Below are positions 59,214-64,000 of a DNA stretch of 64,000 bases, piece by piece. Position 1 is the first letter of the stretch. Every line of letters begins with the position of its first letter. The position numbers were made by a program, and so were the translations under genes. Location: NCBI GenBank assembly GCA_009785325.1, contig WQWN01000004.1, positions 1-64,000 of the forward strand. Direction: 5' to 3'. The notes beneath the pieces are model-generated. The model saw nothing but the letters and a program-made list of their open reading frames with translations. It did not search any database and was not told where the DNA came from. The stretch comes from Candidatus Saccharimonadota bacterium. GTDB lineage: Bacteria > Patescibacteriota > Saccharimonadia > Saccharimonadales > Saccharimonadaceae.

Positions 59214-60836
59214 ATGCGAACAACAAACAAAATATCAACTAGGCTGCCATTCTTTGCTGCAATAGGAGTAATGGCAGTGTTTTCAATACAAGCAGTTATA
59301 TTGAATATGGTAAATCCAATCGAGACCGCTACAGCACTCTCGATCACATCGATTACTCCAAACATTGGATCAATAGACGGTGGAGAATTAGTCACTATTA
59401 CTGGGGACTTTGGGATACCTACTGATGTACCGTTGGATATAGTACAGATGGTAAGTGGAGACTTTCACACACTTATCCTGGATAGTAGTGGTCAGATTTT
59501 TGCTTGGGGAAGTAACGCTTTTGGTCAGCTCGGCAATGGCACCACTACAGCCAGCAACGTTCCAGTTGCAGTAGATATGAGTGGTGTGTTAGCTGGACGA
59601 GACATTATACAAATAGCGGCTGGAAGTAACCACTCTCTCGCTCTAGATAGTGAAGGACGGGTATTCGCGTGGGGAATGAATGTTTGGGGACAGCTCGGTA
59701 ACAGCACTGGCACTACTACAGCCAGTAATACGCCTGTTGCAGTAGATATGAGTGGCGCGCTACATGGAAGGAGTATTGTACAGATAGAGGCTGGCGAAAC
59801 GCATTCTCTCGCTTTGGATAGTGAAGGTCAGATCTTCGCGTGGGGAAATAACTGGGAGTTTCAACTTGGTATTTATCTATCCGACACATATACTACTCCA
59901 GTCGCAGTAGACACGACCGGGGTGTTAGCAGGTAGGACAATTGTACAGATAGTAGCTGGAGACAACCACACACTCGCTCTGGATAGTGAAGGTCAGATCT
60001 TCGCGTGGGGTATGAGTCTCGACGGTCAGATTGGGAGCGGCGAGACAACCAGTATGCTTACTCCAGTCGCAGTAGACACGACCGGGGTGTTAGCAGGTAG
60101 GACAATTGTACAAGTATTAGCTGATGGTAACCTTTCTTTTGCTATAGACGACACAGGAAATATGTTTGCATGGGGGACTAACTGGGCTGGTCAATTTGGT
60201 AATGGTGGCGATTTTCTTAATAGTAACGTCCCAGTAGAAGTAGACATAACTGGGGTTTTAGCCGGAAGAAATATAACACAGATAGCGATTAACGGTACTT
60301 ATGTACTTGCTCTAGATGACGCGGGAAATATGTTTGCATGGGGCGAGAACTGGGCTGGTCAATTTGGTAATGGTACGAATATTGACAGTGGAATTCCAGT
60401 CAAGACTGGAGCGTTAGCGGATAGAGCAATTACACAGATAATAATTGGATTCGGCTTCTCCAGCTCTTTCGCCCTCGACTCCGAAGGCAACCTCTTCGCA
60501 TGGGGAGATAACTCGTCTGGTCAATTCGGCAACGGCACTAATACAAGTAGTTTTGTTCCGGTCCATATTACCAACTTCGGACAAGGTTTAATAGATTCAC
60601 TTGATCTTTCTGTAACTATGGGTGGTAGTCCTTGTACTGATGTAAGAGTAATCAATCTAACCACAATAACTTGTACCACTCCAGCACATCCGGCAGGAGT
60701 AGTGGATGTTACTGTACGTACCCTACACGGATCAGTCACTCTATACCAGTCCTATACATTTGTAGATATACCAGAAGTACCTGATACTGGAGGACCTGGA
60801 GTGCCGAATACGGGGCATTTGAGAGTAGAAAACTAG
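59214..60836 (+). CDS. Secreted RCC1-propeller/TIG surface protein (second copy)
   Basis: 540 residues, same plan as the protein at 19246. Signal or anchor helix (LPFFAAIGVMAVFSIQAVIL), first half of a TIG domain (ITSITPNIGSIDGGE, VTITGDFG), seven RCC1 repeats, second half of the TIG domain (TITCTTPAHPAGVVDVTV) and a tail with VPDTGGPGVPNTGHLRVEN. A GTG frame from 59166 reads through the ribosome binding site; AAGGAGG at 59196-59202 selects the ATG at 59214. The seventh repeat (60461-60540) uses host-like C-ending codons while the others do not. Confidence 0.88.
   Translation: MRTTNKISTRLPFFAAIGVMAVFSIQAVILNMVNPIETATALSITSITPNIGSIDGGELVTITGDFGIPTDVPLDIVQMVSGDFHTLILDSSGQIFAWGSNAFGQLGNGTTTASNVPVAVDMSGVLAGRDIIQIAAGSNHSLALDSEGRVFAWGMNVWGQLGNSTGTTTASNTPVAVDMSGALHGRSIVQIEAGETHSLALDSEGQIFAWGNNWEFQLGIYLSDTYTTPVAVDTTGVLAGRTIVQIVAGDNHTLALDSEGQIFAWGMSLDGQIGSGETTSMLTPVAVDTTGVLAGRTIVQVLADGNLSFAIDDTGNMFAWGTNWAGQFGNGGDFLNSNVPVEVDITGVLAGRNITQIAINGTYVLALDDAGNMFAWGENWAGQFGNGTNIDSGIPVKTGALADRAITQIIIGFGFSSSFALDSEGNLFAWGDNSSGQFGNGTNTSSFVPVHITNFGQGLIDSLDLSVTMGGSPCTDVRVINLTTITCTTPAHPAGVVDVTVRTLHGSVTLYQSYTFVDIPEVPDTGGPGVPNTGHLRVEN
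59895..60112 (+). repeat. 53-base exact direct repeat in the RCC1 gene
   Basis: 59895-59947 and 60060-60112 are identical over 53 bases, 165 bases (55 codons) apart, which is exactly one propeller blade. Confidence 0.9.
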
Positions 60837-60871
60837 CTCCCACAAGTCAAAAAACAACAACCCAGACAAAC

Positions 60872-60897
60872 AAAAAGAGGCCAAAAGGCCTCTTTTT
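60872..60897. terminator. Bidirectional terminator
   Basis: A perfect 11-bp stem (AAAAAGAGGCC / GGCCTCTTTTT) with AAAA loop ends both the RCC1 gene and uvrD. Confidence 0.92.
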
Positions 60898-60911
60898 GCC
60901 AGTCCAACTGC

Positions 60912-63125
60912 TTACATCCTCTCCAACCGCGCATACTCCACATTCAGCTTCCGCGTCTTCCCATCCGCCAATTTCACAGTCACCGCCAGCCCATCCGCAT
61001 CCACAATCTCCCCCACTCCAAACGCCGACTTCACCCTATCCCCCACCTCAAACCCCACTTCATCATAAACCACATCGCTGAAATCCTCACTCGATTCCAG
61101 ACAGCCTTCATCGTCATCGTTTACTATTTTCGCGCTTGAGGTCGATGGAGACACCGAAGCAGCATACTTGTTGCTTCGCGTGGATCGCTCGAACCAAGCC
61201 GACGATAACGATAAGTGATTGCTGGAGTCTAGCCCCGGCACCGCCTCCTCCAGAAACCGACTCGCCATACTATAACTACGCTGCCCAAAAGTATACCGAC
61301 TCTGCGCCCAGCTCATCTTCAACTCTTCTCTCGCCCGCGTCATCCCTACATACGCCAGTCTCCGCTCCTCCTCTATATCCGCCCCGCCCGCCATCACCGC
61401 CCTCGAGTGTGGCAAAACCCCCTCTTCCATCCCCACCAGAAAAACCACCAGAAATTCCAGCCCCTTCGCCGCATGTAATGTCATCAATGTCACTCGATTC
61501 CCATCCGCCACCTCATCGCTACTACTCATCAGTGCCGCATCCGCCAGGAAATCTCCCAGCTCCGCATAAACCCCCGCCTCCGTCACTAAAACCCCCAGGT
61601 TCTCCACTCTATCCTCGCCCTGCGCCGTCCCGTCATCGATAAATTCCCGATACTTCACCCCCCTCAATAAATTCTCCACCACCATCGCCGTCGCCACACC
61701 CTCCTCCATCTGCCTCATCAGATCCCTCAACAATTCCCCCAACTCCACCAACTTCACCTTCGCCCGCCCCGCCACCTCGCTCTCACCCGCCGCCAGCAAA
61801 CACTCCACCAGATCCCCGCCTCTCCTCTGATAAAACTCCTCAAACCGCCCCACACTCACATCTCCCAGCCCTCTCGCCGGCACATTCACTATCCTCCTGA
61901 AACTCACAATATCATTCGGCTGCACCACCAGTCTCAAATACGCCATCACATCCTTAATCTCTTTTCGATCAAAAAACCTCTGCCCGCCTACCAGTTTATA
62001 CGGCACTTGCATCTGCAAGAAAATCCGCTCATACGCAAAACTTTGCGCATTCGTCCTATACAACACCGCTACATCACTATATTTCCGCCCCTCAGCCACC
62101 GCCTGTCCGATCTCTTGCCCCACCCAAGCCGCCTCCTGCATTTCATCACTCAAACACGTCACCACCACATCTTCGCCATCCGTCTTCTCCGTCCACAGCT
62201 CCTTTTCCGTCCTCTGTTCATTACACATAATCACCCTATGTGCCACATCCAAAATCTGCTTCGTACTTCTGTAATTTTGCTCCAGCTTAATCACTTTCGC
62301 CCCAGGAAAATCCCGCTCAAAGTTCAAAATATTCGTAAAATCCGCCCCTCTCCACGAGTAAATCGATTGCCAATCATCCCCTACTACACAGATATTTTTC
62401 GACTCATTCACCAGTAGCTTCACCAGCTGATATTGCACCGCATTCGTATCCTGATACTCATCCACGAGGATATGCTTAAATCTCCGCTGCCACCGCTCCC
62501 GCACCTCCGCATTCTCCTTAAACAAACACACCGCCTCCAGCAGCAGATCATCAAAATCCAACGCTCCCGCCTTTTTCCTCTCACTCTCATACCGCTTAAA
62601 AATCTTCGCCATATCCTTCTCCCGAGGATACCGCGCCATCGCCTCATACGCCTCCGCCGTGATAAAATCATTCTTCTCCTTCGAAATCACTCCACTCACC
62701 GTCTTCGGCTTGATTTGCTTATCATTCAACCCCAGATCTTTAATCGCCCTCCTCACCAGCGCCACCCGATCATCCTCATCATAAATCACAAAATTCTTAT
62801 CTAGCCCCGCCGCTTCCCACTCCATCCGAAGCAACTTCACACAAATCCCATGAAAAGTCCCCATAAAAGGCATAAATCCCCACGAATCTCTCGCCCCGAG
62901 TAGCTCCGCCAGCCTCCCCCTCATCTCCTTCGCCGCCTTATTCGTAAAAGTCACCGCCAAAATCTCTCCCGTCCCCACCCCATGATTCGCCACCAAATTC
63001 GCGATCCTATGCGTCAACGTCTTCGTCTTCCCACTCCCCGCCCCAGCGAGAATCAAAAGCGACCCCTCCAGCGTCTCCACCGCATCTTTCTGCTTCTCGT
63101 TCAGCCCCTCCCAAATTTCTTTCAT
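60912..63125 (-). CDS. pcrA: UvrD/PcrA helicase
   Basis: 3'-5' superfamily 1A DNA helicase of repair and replication. 737 residues: LAGAGSGKTKTL (Walker A), FTNKAAKEMRG, VDEYQDTNAVQ, VGDDWQSIYSWRGAD, LEQNYRST, VTLMTLHAAKGLEF and AYVGMTRAREEL. The C-terminal Tudor-like domain is present (DRVKSAFGVGEIVDADG). The linker before it (about 630-690) is long and Ser-rich and contains a DNA palindrome. A frame from 63158 exists, but TGTTATACT ends 6 bases before the ATG at 63125 (MKEIWEGLNEKQ), the leaderless start. Confidence 0.95.
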   Translation of the reverse strand: MKEIWEGLNEKQKDAVETLEGSLLILAGAGSGKTKTLTHRIANLVANHGVGTGEILAVTFTNKAAKEMRGRLAELLGARDSWGFMPFMGTFHGICVKLLRMEWEAAGLDKNFVIYDEDDRVALVRRAIKDLGLNDKQIKPKTVSGVISKEKNDFITAEAYEAMARYPREKDMAKIFKRYESERKKAGALDFDDLLLEAVCLFKENAEVRERWQRRFKHILVDEYQDTNAVQYQLVKLLVNESKNICVVGDDWQSIYSWRGADFTNILNFERDFPGAKVIKLEQNYRSTKQILDVAHRVIMCNEQRTEKELWTEKTDGEDVVVTCLSDEMQEAAWVGQEIGQAVAEGRKYSDVAVLYRTNAQSFAYERIFLQMQVPYKLVGGQRFFDRKEIKDVMAYLRLVVQPNDIVSFRRIVNVPARGLGDVSVGRFEEFYQRRGGDLVECLLAAGESEVAGRAKVKLVELGELLRDLMRQMEEGVATAMVVENLLRGVKYREFIDDGTAQGEDRVENLGVLVTEAGVYAELGDFLADAALMSSSDEVADGNRVTLMTLHAAKGLEFLVVFLVGMEEGVLPHSRAVMAGGADIEEERRLAYVGMTRAREELKMSWAQSRYTFGQRSYSMASRFLEEAVPGLDSSNHLSLSSAWFERSTRSNKYAASVSPSTSSAKIVNDDDEGCLESSEDFSDVVYDEVGFEVGDRVKSAFGVGEIVDADGLAVTVKLADGKTRKLNVEYARLERM
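61093..61229. repeat. Imperfect palindrome in the pcrA linker
   Basis: 27-base arms (61093-61119 and 61203-61229) match at 19 of 27 positions without gaps, and most remaining differences near the inner end are G-U in the mRNA. An inner hairpin CGAAGCAG/TTGCTTCG lies at 61155-61178. Confidence 0.55.
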
Positions 63126-63163
63126 CTCCCCAGTATAACACCTCACCACTTCCGCCACACACC

Positions 63164-63192
63164 TTGATATATCACTGTCAATATGATATAAT
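63164..63192 (+). promoter_or_regulatory. Promoter of the 63231 gene
   Basis: TTGATA at 63164-63169, 17 bases, TATAAT at 63187-63192 with TGA extension; AAAGGAG at 63215-63221 is 9 bases before the ATG. Confidence 0.85.
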
Positions 63193-63230
63193 CACCATCA
63201 TCCCACCGAAAGCGAAAGGAGTCCTTTATC

Positions 63231-63698
63231 ATGCGCAAAGAAGCCGAAATGGTCATCTTAAGACTAACTGTCTTACTCGACCCCAACACAGGCAAGCTCC
63301 CTGGCACTCCCAGTGAACTCGAAAAAACCAAGCTCAAAGCCCCCATCCCCTCTCCGACTTTTGACGCCCGCACCAGCAAATCACCCCAGACGCCCATAAC
63401 GACCACTCATATCTACAAAGACGGAAGTATCTTGATCGGATGCTTCACTGGCAACCAGCTATACTTTCACGTCATCAATCACCCCGCTGACAGAGACAAC
63501 CCCCACATAGTCAGCGACAAAAGCCACTCCGACTTAACCGTCTACTACACTCGCGCAGGAGACGGCACTGTCTCTTTCGCCTACGAGAGATCCCGAGAGA
63601 GCGAGCCAACACCCTACGCATCTAAATCCAACATTCCACTCTACGACGATCGCGTCTCCGACGCTTTCGAGCTTTTTGACAGTCACCATCTCGGCTAG
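63231..63698 (+). CDS. Unknown 155-residue protein
   Basis: A soluble protein with a Pro/Thr/Lys-rich middle (about 25-55) and a beta-rich C-terminal half (IYKDGSILIGCFTGNQLYFHV; LTVYYTRAGDGTVSFAYERS). I do not recognise it. It has its own promoter, a good ribosome binding site and a terminator, so it is a single-gene unit, organised like the 7012 unit. Confidence 0.7.
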   Translation: MRKEAEMVILRLTVLLDPNTGKLPGTPSELEKTKLKAPIPSPTFDARTSKSPQTPITTTHIYKDGSILIGCFTGNQLYFHVINHPADRDNPHIVSDKSHSDLTVYYTRAGDGTVSFAYERSRESEPTPYASKSNIPLYDDRVSDAFELFDSHHLG

Positions 63699-63710
63699 CG
63701 CACACAAAAA

Positions 63711-63750
63711 CCCGCACAACATTCACCGTGCGGGTTCTCTTCTTTTTTAT
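63711..63750. terminator. Terminator between convergent genes
   Basis: CCCGCAC, 10-base loop, GTGCGGG and TTCTCTTCTTTTTT on the + strand; AAAAA on the left serves the minus strand. Confidence 0.85.
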
Positions 63751-63759
63751 ACACCTACA

Positions 63760-64000
63760 TTACATTACAAAATACCAAACACCCACACCCAGCCCTACAC
63801 CCAGTGCAATCACCGCGAGAAACACCAATAACCACACCCAGCCACCACCTGTTTTCTTCTCTCTCACTACTGTCGTTTCAATCTCATCCGTCTCGTAAAT
63901 CGACCGCCCATTATCCAACTCATCCACTACGCTCGCCGCACTGAAATTCCCCTCCGTACTCTTCATTTCGTCCATCCCGTCCTTCGTCGGCGCTATCTCT
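63760..64000 (-). CDS. Small membrane protein, 5' end may lie outside window
   Basis: From the ATG at 63975 the product is 71 residues: an acidic, Thr/Ser-rich cytoplasmic part and one C-terminal transmembrane helix (WVWLLVFLAVIALGVGLGVGVWYFV). The frame stays open to the window edge (EIAPTKDG before the Met), so this may be the tail of a longer protein. GAAGGA before the ATG could be a ribosome binding site. I do not recognise it. Confidence 0.55.
   Translation of the reverse strand, partial: EIAPTKDGMDEMKSTEGNFSAASVVDELDNGRSIYETDEIETTVVREKKTGGGWVWLLVFLAVIALGVGLGVGVWYFVM

Noticed and set aside
1-64000. UGA recoded as glycine, as in some CPR lineages
   Set aside because: Conserved genes end at UGA (for example htpX and ruvX at their ATGA overlaps), family proteins contain no in-frame UGA, and no UCA-anticodon tRNA was seen.
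1-64000. CRISPR array, insertion sequence or prophage
   Set aside because: No regularly spaced repeats, transposase, integrase or phage structural genes were seen. The holin-like protein at 23201 belongs to a family common on chromosomes.

Overview
This window reads like part of a chromosome of a Patescibacteria (CPR) bacterium, most likely Candidatus Saccharibacteria (TM7). That is an inference from gene content: a small, tightly packed core genome with class I-type aldolase, short UvrC and AlaRS, few complete biosynthetic pathways, many single-pass surface proteins of unknown family, CPR-type FtsA/RuvX/MltG neighbours, and ordinary use of UGA as stop. The + strand is strongly C-rich whatever the gene direction (for example 24 C against 7 G in 28381-28440), so the minus strand looks like the leading strand; most genes lie on it.

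Layout. 1-7 kb: an unknown gene running in from the left, enolase, LigA, an unknown membrane protein, and a lemA/small ORF/htpX operon. 7-10.7 kb: two unknown genes with their own strong promoter, tRNA-Pro, an unknown gene, a SpoU/TrmH methyltransferase, tRNA-His, tRNA-Gly, a membrane protein, tRNA-Lys. 10.7-19 kb: FolC, GlyA, a sigma region 4/alpha-CTD fusion, an HTH-MurA fusion, a surface protein, a rhodanese, tRNA-Cys, tRNA-Gly, tRNA-Phe. 19-21 kb: the first RCC1/TIG surface protein and tRNA-Leu. 21-31 kb: a peptide-binding protein, SecG, a 4-TM protein, UvrC, a DUF4352-like protein, a PfkB-like/aldolase fusion, an ABC exporter. 31-43 kb: L25, Nudix, UvrA, ExoI, Obg, a LysM/CHAP hydrolase, MltG. 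43-57 kb: the ftsA-ruvX-mltG operon, AlaRS, MnmA/IscS, MetG/TatD. 57-64 kb: RsmA with a YabE/Rpf-like wall hydrolase, the second RCC1/TIG protein, UvrD, and two unknown genes.

How it works together. Most of the window is housekeeping: glycolysis (Eno, aldolase), DNA repair (LigA, UvrA, UvrC, UvrD, ExoI), translation (AlaRS, MetRS, L25, tRNAs, MnmA fed with sulfur by the cysteine desulfurase), one-carbon/folate (GlyA, FolC), and cell wall and division (MurA, FtsA, MltG, CHAP and Rpf-like hydrolases). The remainder is envelope and surface proteins.

The most unusual items are: (1) a sigma-70 region 4 domain joined to an RNA polymerase alpha-CTD, whose homologous reading frame extends upstream of any ordinary start; (2) a 92-bp repeat inserted in frame twice in mnmA, each copy bounded by copy-specific complementary arms; (3) two surface proteins in which a seven-blade RCC1 propeller appears inserted inside a TIG domain, with GC skew opposite to their surroundings; (4) a MurA with an N-terminal XRE HTH; (5) a degenerate PfkB domain fused to class I aldolase; (6) a window-wide pattern of leaderless genes, with a TATAAT/TAGAAT box ending 6-10 bases before the start codon; (7) tRNA-Gly(GCC) and tRNA-Cys with altered elbow positions.
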